Shown: positions 1-9,423, counted from the first letter of the stretch. The stretch: DNA of 64,000 bases from Natronomonas sp. CBA1123 (GCF_009741925.1 NZ_WPCC01000002.1:124001-188000), one strand, 5' to 3'. A program made the numbers and translations. The notes: generated from the sequence alone by a model not told the origin.

Positions 1-750
1 CGATGCATAGCCGAGCCGCCATCCAGTCATTGCATATGATTTCGAGAAACTGTGGACGGTAATCGTCCGCTCGAAGATAGCAGGATCGCTGGCAAGGGAG
101 TGATGTGTCGCGTCGTCGTAAACGAGATCTTCGTAGGTCTCGTCCAGAATCCCCCAAAGATCTAATTCGGTGAGCAGTTCCCCAATTCCGCGGAGTCGGT
201 CAGGCGGAATGACAGCCCCTGTCGGATTATTGGGCGTGTTCAGGAGAATGCCAACGGTGTCATCGGTCACTGCCGCCCGGATGTCTGCGATTGTAGGAAC
301 GAAATTCTCCTCCTGGGAGGTCGGAACTGCCACAAGCGATGCACCCGCACTCGCGAGATGGCCTTCGTAATTCGGCCAGTACGGCGCGGGCACGAGAACC
401 TCGTCACCCACCTCACAGAGGACCTGCGTCGCGGTGAAGATCGCACCCATCGCTCCAGGTGTGACGACGAGTTCTGAGAGCGGGTCGGCGTCGATTCCAT
501 TTCGGTTTTTAAGCTTGGCTGACAGCGCCTCTCGAAGTTCCTCACGGCCAAGTGTCTGAGTATAGCTTCCGACACCCTCGTCAATCGCGTCTCTAACCGC
601 ATTGGCGATCGGTTCGGGAGTCTCGAAATCCGGTTCGCCGATGCTCATATCGTACAATTCGTCGTATTCCTGTGCCGCGTCGAAGATTTCTCGAATGCCT
701 GATTCGGGCATCCGTGTAGCTCGCCTCGCAAAATCGGATTCCTCGAACAT
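1..750 (-). CDS. PLP-dependent aminotransferase, class I/II (3' part outside window)
   Basis: The first 250 residues of an aspartate/aromatic-type aminotransferase are encoded leftward and the frame stays open to the window edge. Visible family blocks are the N-terminal SIGEPDF motif, the VTPGAMGAI and PAPYWPNYEGH region, the NTPNNPTG motif that contacts the cofactor, a DETYEDLVYDD segment and the SKSYAMTGWRLGY block whose lysine forms the Schiff base with pyridoxal phosphate. The start is the ATG at 750, which follows an AT-rich promoter region. It transfers an amino group between an amino acid and a 2-oxoacid in the cytoplasm; substrate specificity cannot be read from the sequence. Confidence 0.9.
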   Translation of the reverse strand, partial: MFEESDFARRATRMPESGIREIFDAAQEYDELYDMSIGEPDFETPEPIANAVRDAIDEGVGSYTQTLGREELREALSAKLKNRNGIDADPLSELVVTPGAMGAIFTATQVLCEVGDEVLVPAPYWPNYEGHLASAGASLVAVPTSQEENFVPTIADIRAAVTDDTVGILLNTPNNPTGAVIPPDRLRGIGELLTELDLWGILDETYEDLVYDDATHHSLASDPAIFERTITVHSFSKSYAMTGWRLGYAS

Positions 751-1040
751 ACGATAACGGGTTGGGACCGCAGGGAAACGATATCCCCTCCATACGGTGG
801 CCCCGTTTCTGAGTGGTATACGCATGGCGAGGTCTGCAAACCGACCAATCTGTGGCGTACTATTTTTTCAGAGATAAATAAATGTCTATTCGGAAGTTAG
901 CAGTATAAATATAATATTATCCGATATCTCTGGAGTATTTTGTGAAAATCGGTATAGTTATCTCCAGTGAGCAAGGAAGGTTTCAACACTCGGTTGACGG
1001 TTACCAACGATGAACACGATACAGATTGGAGGAAATATTA
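751..1040. promoter_or_regulatory. AT-rich divergent intergenic region
   Basis: The region separates the leftward aminotransferase from the rightward HTH_10 regulator. It holds a strongly AT-rich block at about 865-960, suitable for TATA boxes in both directions, and a GGAGG ribosome-binding site at 1029-1033 in front of the ATG at 1041. No gene is visible here. Confidence 0.5.
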
Positions 1041-1721
1041 ATGAGCACACCTAAGTTAGACACTACCATGCACACGGCATCGTTTAGTATCAATGACTCA
1101 AGCGCGTTCGGCGAAGTTACCGCACAGACCAACCGAACAATCAGACTGTGGTGCAACGAGGATCGGGACTTGCTCCACGTGGCAGGCCCCATTGACGATG
1201 AGGTATTAGAGCACCTACGGTCGACCGTCGGTATCCAAGGGCAGATGAGCCAACAAGACGAGGGGATTATCGTTACGAAAGGGTGTCTGAGAGAACGATC
1301 GAGCGGCTATCTCGAAGAGTACGCCCAGGGTGCCGGCTGTCTGTTGGTCGCGCCGCTACGATACGAGCGCGGTGAGAAGCGCTTCCAAGTGGTTGCCCTC
1401 GAATCCTCCCAGATTTCGCAGTTCTATCACGACTTGGTCGAGGATGGTAAACACGTGACTGTCGACTCCAAACGGAAGCTCCAGAGCGTCGATCTGAATC
1501 GGAATGAGCCGCTAATCGCGCCCAACGACATGATATCGGATTTTACACGCCGCCAGCGCGAAGTCCTCAAGACGGCTCATAACGACGGGTACTACGAACT
1601 GCCCCGCAAGACCACGACGGAAGAGATCGCCGAAAAACTCGGCATCACCCGTCGAACCGTCGAAGAACACCTTCGCCGGGGCGAAAAGAAAGTAATGGAC
1701 GGATTCATTGGACAGATTTGA
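1041..1721 (+). CDS. Bacterio-opsin-activator type HTH_10 transcriptional regulator
   Basis: A 226-residue protein with the haloarchaeal HTH_10 (Bat-like) helix-turn-helix at the C-terminus. The diagnostic pattern TRRQREVLKTAHNDGYYELPR is followed by the recognition-helix region EIAEKLGITRRTVEEHLRR. The N-terminal ~150 residues form the family's variable sensory part and hold no named ligand domain that I recognise. I chose the ATG at 1041 over an upstream TTG because GGAGG lies just before it. The ABC ATPase gene follows on the same strand, and regulation of that gene or of the divergent aminotransferase is plausible but only inferred. Confidence 0.85.
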   Translation: MSTPKLDTTMHTASFSINDSSAFGEVTAQTNRTIRLWCNEDRDLLHVAGPIDDEVLEHLRSTVGIQGQMSQQDEGIIVTKGCLRERSSGYLEEYAQGAGCLLVAPLRYERGEKRFQVVALESSQISQFYHDLVEDGKHVTVDSKRKLQSVDLNRNEPLIAPNDMISDFTRRQREVLKTAHNDGYYELPRKTTTEEIAEKLGITRRTVEEHLRRGEKKVMDGFIGQI

Positions 1722-1897
1722 AGCTTGCTCCGACGACTCGGCCGCAAGTAGTCTCGGCGAGAGTAGCAGCCCTCATCGACATGCAGGGAAAAGGGTATGA
1801 ACGATCACGCCGCTGTATCGCACGTGAATTTAACTGACCCGCCATGCGGAGGGCCGTATTATGTCTCCAAGGACCGAGCAGGATCGGCCAACAGACG

Positions 1898-3007
1898 ATG
1901 GTAAGCCAAGGATTCGACGAAAACGTGACTGACAGTACAGACTCTGTCGTCCGCATCGATAGCGTGACCAAGGACTTCGGCTCCCTCCGTGCGGTCGACG
2001 ATGTGACGATTCCGATAGAGGACGGCGAATTTATGACGATCCTCGGGCCGAGTGGTGCAGGCAAGACAACCCTGTTGCACATGATCGCTGGCTTCGAAAC
2101 GCCCACTTCCGGCGAAATATACATCAACGACGAGCCGGTTTCGGATGAGCCGCCGTACGAACGTGACATCGGCCTCGTCTTCCAGAGCCACGCGCTGTTC
2201 CCCCACATGACTGTCAAAGAGAACATCGCATTCCCACTCAAAATGCGACGTGAGAACGTGGAGGATATTACTGAGAAAGTTACCGATGTGCTTGAACTCG
2301 TTCGTCTCCCGACCGATTACATGGACAAGCCGGTCAACGATCTCTCCGGGGGCCAACAACAGCGCGTCGCGTTCGCCCGTGCGATCGTTTACGAACCGAC
2401 GCTGTTGTTGCTCGACGAGCCGCTGAGTTCGCTCGATAAGAAACTCCGAGAAGAAATGCGAGCAGAGTTAACTCGAATCCACGAGGAGACTGAACTAACT
2501 ATCGTCCACGTCACCCACAATCAGACCGAGGCGCTCTCGATGGCGGACCGCATTGCGGTAATTCGCGACGGTGGTCTTGAACAGCTGGCTCCCGCCCAGG
2601 AGTTATATGCCGCTCCGGAGACGCCATTCGTCGCCGATTTTATTGGCAACACGACACTGCTCAATGGAACGATTACCAACCACGATGAGGAGACAGCGAC
2701 TGTTGCCGTCAAAGATACGACAATCCAGATTCCGAGCAAAATCGGGGCGGACCACTCGGATGTCGTTATCGCGCTCAGAGCCGAACACGTCACGCTCGAT
2801 TCAGATGGCGTGAATAAATTCCAAGGCACGCTTGAACAGGTGTCCTTCGAGGGCGACCAAACACAGTATCACGTCTCTGTACCCGCCTTCGGAGAGACAA
2901 TCCGGCTCGTTACCCAAAATCGTGGCGAACGAATCACCCACGAACGGGGTGACACGGTCACAATCGGGTGGGATCCCGAGAACGTGTTCGTTTATCCAGA
3001 CGATTGA
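1898..3007 (+). CDS. ABC transporter ATP-binding protein (PotA/MalK-like, TOBE domain)
   Basis: A 369-residue cytoplasmic ATPase of an import ABC transporter. It has Walker A GPSGAGKTT (about residues 50-58), the Q-loop VFQSHALFPHMTVKEN, the signature LSGGQQQR, Walker B LLLLDEPLSSLD, the H-loop VTHNQTEA and a C-terminal TOBE-type regulatory region of about 100 residues. This layout is typical of polyamine, iron and sugar importers. No permease or binding protein lies next to it, so it is either an orphan or serves a transporter encoded elsewhere. An in-frame ATG at 1844 would add 18 residues; neither start has a clear ribosome-binding site, and 1898 gives the more usual N-terminus. Confidence 0.88.
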   Translation: MVSQGFDENVTDSTDSVVRIDSVTKDFGSLRAVDDVTIPIEDGEFMTILGPSGAGKTTLLHMIAGFETPTSGEIYINDEPVSDEPPYERDIGLVFQSHALFPHMTVKENIAFPLKMRRENVEDITEKVTDVLELVRLPTDYMDKPVNDLSGGQQQRVAFARAIVYEPTLLLLDEPLSSLDKKLREEMRAELTRIHEETELTIVHVTHNQTEALSMADRIAVIRDGGLEQLAPAQELYAAPETPFVADFIGNTTLLNGTITNHDEETATVAVKDTTIQIPSKIGADHSDVVIALRAEHVTLDSDGVNKFQGTLEQVSFEGDQTQYHVSVPAFGETIRLVTQNRGERITHERGDTVTIGWDPENVFVYPDD

Positions 3008-3243
3008 TACCCTCTCCGCTCGGAACGCAAACTCCGTCGAACGCCGCGGCGATGAAGATATCACCAGATACCTCCTTTGTTTCTGGCAGATCTGTAGGGG
3101 CTTGCCTCGAAAACATAAATCTCGATACCTTCTCTTTATATCTAATTGATATTTCTTGCGACGAACATCGTTGGCTTTCGCGCTGCTCCCACTGTAATCG
3201 GTTTCTTCCACAAATCTCTCGGTACAGAGGGTGTATCGCTCAG
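3008..3243. other. Intergenic, nothing recognised
   Basis: Convergent spacer between the ABC ATPase gene and a leftward small membrane protein. I see no gene, clear hairpin or repeat in it. Confidence 0.4.
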
Positions 3244-3420
3244 CTAGTCACGTAGCCAGTCACTTCTGTAAAGATAGCCGGGTATTCCAGCAGTACACAC
3301 TGCTGCAATACCGAATGCGATTATTCCTGTCGGATCAGGAACGAAGAGCATACCAAGAGTGCTTCCTGTGAACAGACCGATAATGAGGCAAAGGCCAAGG
3401 CGGATGGAAGGACCGGCCAT
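3244..3420 (-). CDS. Small membrane protein, two predicted TM segments
   Basis: A 58-residue hydrophobic protein of unknown function. Two membrane-spanning stretches are visible (LGLCLIIGLFTGSTLGMLFV and GIIAFGIAAVCTAGIPGYLY), separated by a short PDP turn and followed by a charged C-terminal tail. The ATG at 3420 is preceded on the coding strand by an AT-rich TATA-like stretch (about 3433-3452) at leaderless distance, which supports expression. A TTG six bases upstream is an alternative start. Proteins of this size and shape are common in haloarchaea and cannot be assigned a role. Confidence 0.6.
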   Translation of the reverse strand: MAGPSIRLGLCLIIGLFTGSTLGMLFVPDPTGIIAFGIAAVCTAGIPGYLYRSDWLRD

Positions 3421-3426
3421 GCTCAA

Positions 3427-3641
3427 GTCTTCTGCTATAAATATAAATTACTGACCGACTTGCAGATCTATGTAACGGCTCTTTCACCGACAATAGGGGT
3501 CCGGCTGTGTGGCACAGCCATCAGTAAACCTGTTCGACCACGAGAGCGGGATGTTTCGTACGAGAGAACTATTCGTATCGTAGACTGACAAACCTCCTAA
3601 CTGCGGGACGGGAAGCCTCGCTGTTTACCACGAGGAGCATG
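3427..3641. promoter_or_regulatory. Promoter of the small membrane protein; otherwise empty
   Basis: The right-hand side of the leftward gene start carries the AT-rich stretch TATAAATATAAATTA (about 3436-3450). The remainder, up to the stop of the dehydrogenase gene, shows no feature I can support. Confidence 0.4.
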
Positions 3642-4622
3642 TCACAAATCGAGTGCGTCCGGATTCACAATCCCCTCCGTATCTTCACCCCGATAGGCCT
3701 CGACGGCGATTTCTGTCCCCTGGCGCCGGAGGATGCGTGCAGTCCGCGTCGAGTACCAAGCTGCGTGAGGCGTCACGAGCACGTCATTTCGGTCGAGAAG
3801 TGGGTTCTCAGCGCTTGGTGGTTCCTGTTGGAGGACGTCGAGTCCAGCTCCTCGGAGTCGGTCGTCATCGAGGGCGTCGAGAAGGGCGTCCTCATCGAGG
3901 ATGTCACCGCGCGCCGTATTGATAATAATCGCGTCATCGTGTAGGCGTGCGATTGCGTCAGCATCAATCATCTCTTCGGTCTCATCCGTCAGCGGTGCGT
4001 GGATCGAGAGAATGTCGGCCGTCGAGAGTAGCGTCTCGAAGCCGACAGGTCGAACTCCTTCGGCCTCGATGGTCGCATCCTCGACGTAAGGATCGTACGC
4101 GCAGACATCAAAACCGAGAGAAAGTGCCTTCTCGGCAGTGGCTCGGCCCTTGTTTCCGAATGCAAGGAGCCCGACGGTGAGTTCCGAGACCGGACGCAAC
4201 GGCGCGGCATCAGAAAATTCCCACCTCGCGTCAACGGCGGCCGCGTCGTAGGTTGGGATTCCACGAGCGAACGCCAGCATAAGCGAGAGTGCGTGCATCC
4301 CAACCTCGTCGTTACAGTAGTGTGGGACGCGAGTCACGCGAATCCCACGATCGGTCGCGGCAGCGATGTCGATGCCGTCTATTCCAGTCGCATAACGTGA
4401 GACCACCGAACACCCTGTCGCATCCATACTCTCGGCTGAGACCCCGGTATAATGTGAGAGCAGGAGATCTGCAGAGCCGACCCTGTCGGGGATCTCCTCG
4501 TCAGTACAGTCAATTCCCTCAACCACGACATCATCTAGAAGGCTTTCGAAGTGTTCTCGCTCCGCTTCTACGTCGCCGAACCAATCGGGGTCGAGCATGA
4601 CAACGCGTGTCGTCTCGTTCAT
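3642..4622 (-). CDS. D-isomer-specific 2-hydroxyacid dehydrogenase (CtBP-like)
   Basis: A 326-residue NAD-dependent dehydrogenase that interconverts a 2-oxoacid and a D-2-hydroxyacid. The nucleotide-binding turn reads GLLAFGNKGRA (about 151-161), with Ala where many relatives have the first Gly. The catalytic set is present: Arg238 in NTARGD, Glu267 in QQEPPS and His286 in TPHAAW. The length is normal for the family, and the subtype looks closest to C-terminal-binding-protein-like phosphoglycerate dehydrogenases. It lies in the same direction as the RidA-like and amidohydrolase genes but with a ~200-base gap, so one operon is not certain. Confidence 0.88.
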   Translation of the reverse strand: MNETTRVVMLDPDWFGDVEAEREHFESLLDDVVVEGIDCTDEEIPDRVGSADLLLSHYTGVSAESMDATGCSVVSRYATGIDGIDIAAATDRGIRVTRVPHYCNDEVGMHALSLMLAFARGIPTYDAAAVDARWEFSDAAPLRPVSELTVGLLAFGNKGRATAEKALSLGFDVCAYDPYVEDATIEAEGVRPVGFETLLSTADILSIHAPLTDETEEMIDADAIARLHDDAIIINTARGDILDEDALLDALDDDRLRGAGLDVLQQEPPSAENPLLDRNDVLVTPHAAWYSTRTARILRRQGTEIAVEAYRGEDTEGIVNPDALDL

Positions 4623-4825
4623 AAAGAGGAAATCTCGCCATGTCGAATATACCTACTGCCTCCATATGTGCCTCGGTCGGTTCGGCTGCCTGACTTCCCA
4701 CCATCTGACATCGTGGACTTTCGCGCCGCTTCCAGTGTGAGTGCTCATAGATACTTCCGTCAACCGATACTGGTGGTTGCCGAGACGATGCAATGAGTAT
4801 CCACGAACAGGTACAACAGCCGGTA

Positions 4826-5269
4826 TCAGAGCTCCCGAATCACGTCGCCATCGGGCTCGATCGAAGCCACGTCCTCTTCAGCGAAGGGCACCTCTACCTC
4901 AATCTCGACGAGATACTCCTCGTTCGCCAACTGTTCGTGGCCCAAGACGGTGTGACATGGGTAGGGTTCAGAAAACGTCTCCCAGTAAACTGTCTTGTAG
5001 CCATCGTAGTAGTGGGTCTCTGGGTCGACGATATGTGTGGTGACTTTCGCCACGTCGGCGTACGTCTTGCCAACCGTTTCGAGGAGGATTCCCACGTTCT
5101 CGTAGGCTTTTCTGGCTTGGGTCTCGATGTCATCACCGATGACGTTCGAATCTGAATCCATTGCCACCTGCCCAGCCATGTAGAATGTCCCGTCGTGGAG
5201 TATCGCGTGGTTATACCCGATCTCCCGGGCGTCTTTCAGTTCTGGGGGGTTGATCGCATAGCGAGTCAT
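4826..5269 (-). CDS. RidA/YjgF/YER057c family protein lacking the catalytic Arg
   Basis: A 147-residue member of the Rid family, whose classical members hydrolyse reactive enamine/imine intermediates. The fold signature is visible in GTFYMAGQVAMD, IGDDIETQARKAYENVG and the C-terminal LVEIEVEVPF. At the position of the catalytic arginine in active RidA the sequence reads PCHTVLG, with His106 instead, so classical imine deaminase activity is doubtful and a Rid4-7-type role is more likely. The ATG at 5269 gives the usual N-terminus. It lies about 50 bases after the amidohydrolase gene, so the two are probably cotranscribed in amino acid or hydantoin/ureide catabolism. Confidence 0.85.
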   Translation of the reverse strand: MTRYAINPPELKDAREIGYNHAILHDGTFYMAGQVAMDSDSNVIGDDIETQARKAYENVGILLETVGKTYADVAKVTTHIVDPETHYYDGYKTVYWETFSEPYPCHTVLGHEQLANEEYLVEIEVEVPFAEEDVASIEPDGDVIREL

Positions 5270-5319
5270 ACCCAAACGTCTGGTGACGCTCACAAAAGGG
5301 TAACACCTCCAGACGGTGG

Positions 5320-6570
5320 TTACGAGGCTTCCGACGCCAAGGACTGTACTGCCCCAGCGAGGACACCGCTGGCGATCGCACAGTCCTCCCAGTCAGTCCA
5401 TTCCCGCGGAGAGTGTGAGACTCCATCCTCCGACGGCGCAAATAGGAGTCCAGCATCCGTCACGCCGCCGACGTTCGCTGTGTCGTGCATTGCGGCCGAG
5501 TAGAGCCGAATCGATTCAGTGTTCGGCTCCGTCGCGGCGGCCGCTGCAGACAGACAGCGTTCGCTCATCGCGATGGGTGAGGTGTTTCGATATCGCGAGA
5601 GGGACGTAGTGACGTTACGGTGGTGCTCGATACGCTCGAGACTCGATCGACAGCGCTCGACGATCGTATCCATTGTCTCCTGGTCGACATCCCGAATATC
5701 AAGCTGGTACCGCACCCGTTCTGGGATAATATTCCGTACGTTCGGTTCGATGCTGCCTTCTCCGACGGTGCCGACGGCAGCCTCGTGAGTCGTTGCGACC
5801 TCCTCGGCGATTCGTTCAAGCGTGAGGACGAATTCCGAACCCGCCGCGAGCGCGTCCGATCGTTCGAACATCGGAGTCGCGCCCGCGTGATCGGCTGTTC
5901 CGGTTACCGTCACCTCGCAGTTCGTGATACCTGTAATCGACTCCACGATACCGACGGCGGCGCCAGCGTCGGTCAACCGCGTTCCCTGTTCGATGTGTAA
6001 CTCCATCCAGGCGTCCCACTTGCCGACGTCTATCGTCCCTTCCCCACGAAATCCGATTTCGTCGAGGCGTTCCTGCAACGTGATACCGTCGGCGTCTTCT
6101 AGCTTGAGGGCCTCTCGCGTGCTGAGTTCGCCACTCGCTACGGAAGACCCAAGCGTACCGACACCGAATCGAGCCCCTTCCTCCTCAGTAAAGCTGACTA
6201 CCTCGATTGGTCTGTCGAGCGTGACATCGGTTTCCTGCATCGTCCGAACGCCCTCAAGGGCGCCGTAGGTGCCGAGGGGGCCATCGAAGATGCCGCCGCG
6301 TGGGACGGAGTCGAGATGACTTCCAAAGGCGATGGGGGCCAAATCGGGGTCGCAACCGGGGGGATTCCACCGTCCGACGATGTTTCCCACCGCATCGTAA
6401 CGGACCTCGAGGTCAGCGTCCTCGAGACGGGTGACAAAGTACTCTCGGACCCGCTTGTCCGCCTCACTCCCCGTGAGAACGGTGCGCCCTCGGCCCTCCT
6501 CCGTGGCCACCTCCCCGAACGTCGCATTCGTTTCGATATCATCCCGAAGTCGCTCCGTGTCCAGCTTCAT
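5320..6570 (-). CDS. M20-family amidohydrolase (N-carbamoyl-L-amino acid hydrolase / allantoate amidohydrolase type)
   Basis: A 416-residue binuclear metal hydrolase of the hydantoinase/carbamoylase family, which removes carbamoyl groups from N-carbamoyl amino acids or opens allantoate. Visible motifs: GSHLDSVPRGGIFDGPLG (metal ligands His85 and Asp96), SFTEEEGARFG (catalytic and bridging Glu pair near 130), a substrate-binding MELHIEQG stretch and a C-terminal DTANVGGVTDAGLLFAPSEDG region with SHSPREW. Length is standard. It is probably the first gene of an operon with the RidA-like gene and is divergent from lutC. The exact substrate is not decidable from sequence. Confidence 0.9.
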   Translation of the reverse strand: MKLDTERLRDDIETNATFGEVATEEGRGRTVLTGSEADKRVREYFVTRLEDADLEVRYDAVGNIVGRWNPPGCDPDLAPIAFGSHLDSVPRGGIFDGPLGTYGALEGVRTMQETDVTLDRPIEVVSFTEEEGARFGVGTLGSSVASGELSTREALKLEDADGITLQERLDEIGFRGEGTIDVGKWDAWMELHIEQGTRLTDAGAAVGIVESITGITNCEVTVTGTADHAGATPMFERSDALAAGSEFVLTLERIAEEVATTHEAAVGTVGEGSIEPNVRNIIPERVRYQLDIRDVDQETMDTIVERCRSSLERIEHHRNVTTSLSRYRNTSPIAMSERCLSAAAAATEPNTESIRLYSAAMHDTANVGGVTDAGLLFAPSEDGVSHSPREWTDWEDCAIASGVLAGAVQSLASEAS

Positions 6571-6676
6571 GCATCTGCCTGTTAGTCAAATCCGATAAAC
6601 TCTCAACCCCCATGTGGCGAGTGGCCACCATATGGAGTGAGTAGCCCTTTGTGACTCGCTAGGTACTATTCGATAA

Positions 6677-7186
6677 ATGAGTACGTCCACTGTGGAAACA
6701 TTCGAGTCGTCGCTCAAAGAACTAAATATTTCGATGACGCGAACGGAGCCCGCGAACTTCGAAGCGACAATAGAGTCACTCGTCAGTTCCCCGGCAGTCG
6801 GCGTCCCCCTAGACTCATATGAGGGGCTCTCGCTGTCAAACACGAGCGTCGAGACGCCGCCGACACCGCAGCTTCTCAAATCTTCAGAGACAGGCGTTAC
6901 GCCGGTCGGGAAGGCGATCGCCGAGTATGGAACGCTCGTATTGGATAGCGATTCGGCCGGTACCGAGCCTGTAGGCCTCTACCCTCCACATCACGTTGGA
7001 ATCGTCCGTGAGAACGACGTCCTCGAGACGGTCGACTCCGTGGGCAGACACCTCGAAAGTCGCTTTGCCGCCGGCAAATCCTCAATTTTCGCCACGGGCG
7101 TAAGCTCAACTGGTGATATGGGATCGCTCGTCGAGGGCGTCCACGGACCGAAAAATGTCGACGTCGTTCTCATCACAGACCGATGA
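6677..7186 (+). CDS. lutC: LUD-domain lactate utilisation protein C
   Basis: A 169-residue LUD (LutC/YkgG) domain protein. The domain core TGVTPVGKAIAEYGTLVLDSDS, followed by LYPPHHVGIV and the STGDMGSLVEGVHGPKNVDVVLI tail, matches LutC of the LutABC lactate dehydrogenase complex. The stop overlaps the start of the next gene in ATGA (7183-7186), so translation is coupled. The complex oxidises L-lactate to pyruvate at the membrane; another 2-hydroxyacid is possible. The short gap to the divergent amidohydrolase gene must contain promoters in both directions. Confidence 0.85.
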   Translation: MSTSTVETFESSLKELNISMTRTEPANFEATIESLVSSPAVGVPLDSYEGLSLSNTSVETPPTPQLLKSSETGVTPVGKAIAEYGTLVLDSDSAGTEPVGLYPPHHVGIVRENDVLETVDSVGRHLESRFAAGKSSIFATGVSSTGDMGSLVEGVHGPKNVDVVLITDR

Positions 7187-9387
7187 GTTCACAACGGACG
7201 CGTCGTCGCAAGGCGGAACAGCTCCGAACCCTGCTCGAAACGCAGAGTGAGTCGATTCAGAAAAACGTCGACCACCTCAATCAGGCTCGCTACGAGGCAG
7301 TAAATCGATTTGAACGATTCGAGGAGCTTCGGAGTGAGGCCCGTAAGATCAAAGAAAACTCGATCGAGGAGCTTCCGTCATTACTAGAGACGCTTCAAGA
7401 TCAGGTTGAGGCGAACGGCGGACACGTGTATCTCGCCAAGGACGCCGAGGACGCGAATCGATACATCACCAACGTTGCGGCCTCGAAGGACGCTGAGACA
7501 CTCGTAAAATCGAAGTCGATGACGACTGAGGAAATCGAGGTGAACGACGCACTCGAGGAGATCGGTGTCGACGTGTGGGAGACCGACCTCGGGGAATTTG
7601 TACTCCAAGTTGCTGAAGAGGCGCCATCACATCTAGTTGGTCCCTCGTTACACAAATCCCGGGACGAGGTCGCAACGCTGTTCAACCGCGTGTTCGAACC
7701 GGACGAGCCCTTCGAGACGGCTGAGGAACTCACGGAGTTCGCTCGTGATTATCTCGGCGACCAAATTCGAGAGGCGGATATCGGAATGACTGGTGCGAAC
7801 TTCATTCTCGCTGAATCGGGGACCATCACACTCGTGACAAATGAGGGGAACGCACGAAAATCGGCTGTTACACCGAACACGCATATCGCGGTCGCCGGCG
7901 TCGAGAAAGTCATTCCGAACGCCGACACACTCCAGCCGTTCGTCGAACTCATCTCGAAGACTGCGACTGGACAGGACCTCCCACAGTACGTCTCGATGCT
8001 CACACCACCAGTCGAGTCACCGACAATCGACTTCGATGAGCCCGATGCGCCGCTCGGAAGCGGAGATGCCGAACGTGAATTTCATCTCGTCCTCATTGAC
8101 AACGGTCGGATGGAGATGCGTGATGATGAACAACTGAAGGAGACACTGTACTGTATTCGCTGTGGGGCGTGTGCCAACTCGTGTGGCAATTTCCAGCACG
8201 TCGGTGGTCACGCCTTCGGCGGTGAGACGTACACGGGCGGTATCGCGACCGGTTGGGAGGCCGGCATCGAAGACCTCCAGACAGCCGGGGAGTTCAACGA
8301 TCTCTGTACAGGCTGTTCGCGGTGTGTAAACGCCTGTCCGGTAAAAATCGACATACCGTGGATAAATACGGTTGTCCGGGACAGACTCAACCGCGAGCGG
8401 GCACCAAGTGATTTCGAGTTCCTCGTCGAGGGACTGACGCCGGATTCAGAAGAGACGGTTGACCTTCAAAAGCGGTTCTTCGGGAATTTCGATACGGTGG
8501 CAACACTCGGGAGCGCGACTGCTCCAGTATCGAACTGGCTGGCGAATCTCGGCCCCGTCCGGGCCCTGATGGATCGCGCGTTCGGTATCGCCCCGGAACG
8601 TGACCTCCCCGAATTCAAGCGAGAAACGCTCGCCGATTGGTTTGCAAACCGAGGCTCTACGGTTCCGGAGGCAACCGCCGAGCGAACAGTCGTACTGTAT
8701 CCCGACGTATACACGAATTACGTCCTCACCAACCGTGGGAAAGCCGCTATTCACACGCTGGAGGCGCTCGGTGTTCACGTGGAGCTCGCTACGCCAATCG
8801 AGAGTGGGCGTGCACCACTCTCACAAGGGATGATTCAAACAGCAACGAACCTCGCCGAAGACGTCGCTGCGGACCTCCGCCCGCATCTCGATGAGGGACG
8901 AGACCTCGTTATGATCGAACCCTCTGATTTGGCAATGGTTCGTCGTGAATACGACAAACTTCTCGATGCAGATGCTTTCGAACGTCTTTCGGAGAACAGC
9001 TACGATGTCATGGAGTACGTCTACGGACTGCTCGCAAACGGGGCTGATATTAACGAACTCGCCGAAGTGAACGATTCAATCGCCTACCACAGTCACTGTC
9101 AACAGCGAACGATGGGTGTTGACGCGTACACCGAGGCCGTTTTCGAAGAATTCGGAGTCGATTTCGTTACCTCCGATGTCGAGTGCTGTGGGATGGCAGG
9201 TAGTTTCGGCTACAAATCACAGTACTACGAACTCTCGATGGACCTCGGTTCGAACCTTGCTGAGCAGTTCGAGGGAACCGATAGAACCATCGTCGCCAGC
9301 GGGACCTCGTGTACGGAACAGTTGTCGACGCTCTTTAGACGGGAGGTCACACATCCGATCGAAGTCATAGCCCCCTCGGGGCCCTAA
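7183..9387 (+). CDS. lutB: Fused LutB/LutA: LUD domain, two [4Fe-4S] clusters and CCG domain
   Basis: A 734-residue fusion of the second and third subunits of the lactate utilisation system. Residues ~60-300 form a LUD domain (MTGANFILAESGTITLVTNEGNARK). Two ferredoxin-type clusters follow: CIRCGACANSC (Cys324, 327, 330, 334) and CTGCSRCVNACP (Cys375, 378, 381, 385). The C-terminal ~250 residues resemble the CCG (GlcF/LutA) iron-sulfur domain, with YHSHCQQRTMG and DVECCGMAGSFG. LutA-like and LutB-like functions are therefore on one chain, an arrangement also seen in other haloarchaea. It probably passes electrons from L-lactate or another 2-hydroxyacid to the quinone pool. Confidence 0.88.
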   Translation: MSSQRTRRRKAEQLRTLLETQSESIQKNVDHLNQARYEAVNRFERFEELRSEARKIKENSIEELPSLLETLQDQVEANGGHVYLAKDAEDANRYITNVAASKDAETLVKSKSMTTEEIEVNDALEEIGVDVWETDLGEFVLQVAEEAPSHLVGPSLHKSRDEVATLFNRVFEPDEPFETAEELTEFARDYLGDQIREADIGMTGANFILAESGTITLVTNEGNARKSAVTPNTHIAVAGVEKVIPNADTLQPFVELISKTATGQDLPQYVSMLTPPVESPTIDFDEPDAPLGSGDAEREFHLVLIDNGRMEMRDDEQLKETLYCIRCGACANSCGNFQHVGGHAFGGETYTGGIATGWEAGIEDLQTAGEFNDLCTGCSRCVNACPVKIDIPWINTVVRDRLNRERAPSDFEFLVEGLTPDSEETVDLQKRFFGNFDTVATLGSATAPVSNWLANLGPVRALMDRAFGIAPERDLPEFKRETLADWFANRGSTVPEATAERTVVLYPDVYTNYVLTNRGKAAIHTLEALGVHVELATPIESGRAPLSQGMIQTATNLAEDVAADLRPHLDEGRDLVMIEPSDLAMVRREYDKLLDADAFERLSENSYDVMEYVYGLLANGADINELAEVNDSIAYHSHCQQRTMGVDAYTEAVFEEFGVDFVTSDVECCGMAGSFGYKSQYYELSMDLGSNLAEQFEGTDRTIVASGTSCTEQLSTLFRREVTHPIEVIAPSGP

Positions 9388-9391
9388 TGGT

Positions 9392-9423
9392 GCCGGAGAG
9401 AGATTTCTAACTCAATCTCCGGC
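9392..9423 (+). terminator. Hairpin downstream of the lut operon
   Basis: GCCGGAGA (9392-9399) and TCTCCGGC (9416-9423) form a perfect 8-bp stem around a 16-base loop, five bases after the stop codon of the LutB/LutA gene. There is no strong T-run, so it could end the transcript or stabilise its 3' end. Between it and 9568 nothing else is recognised. Confidence 0.4.
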
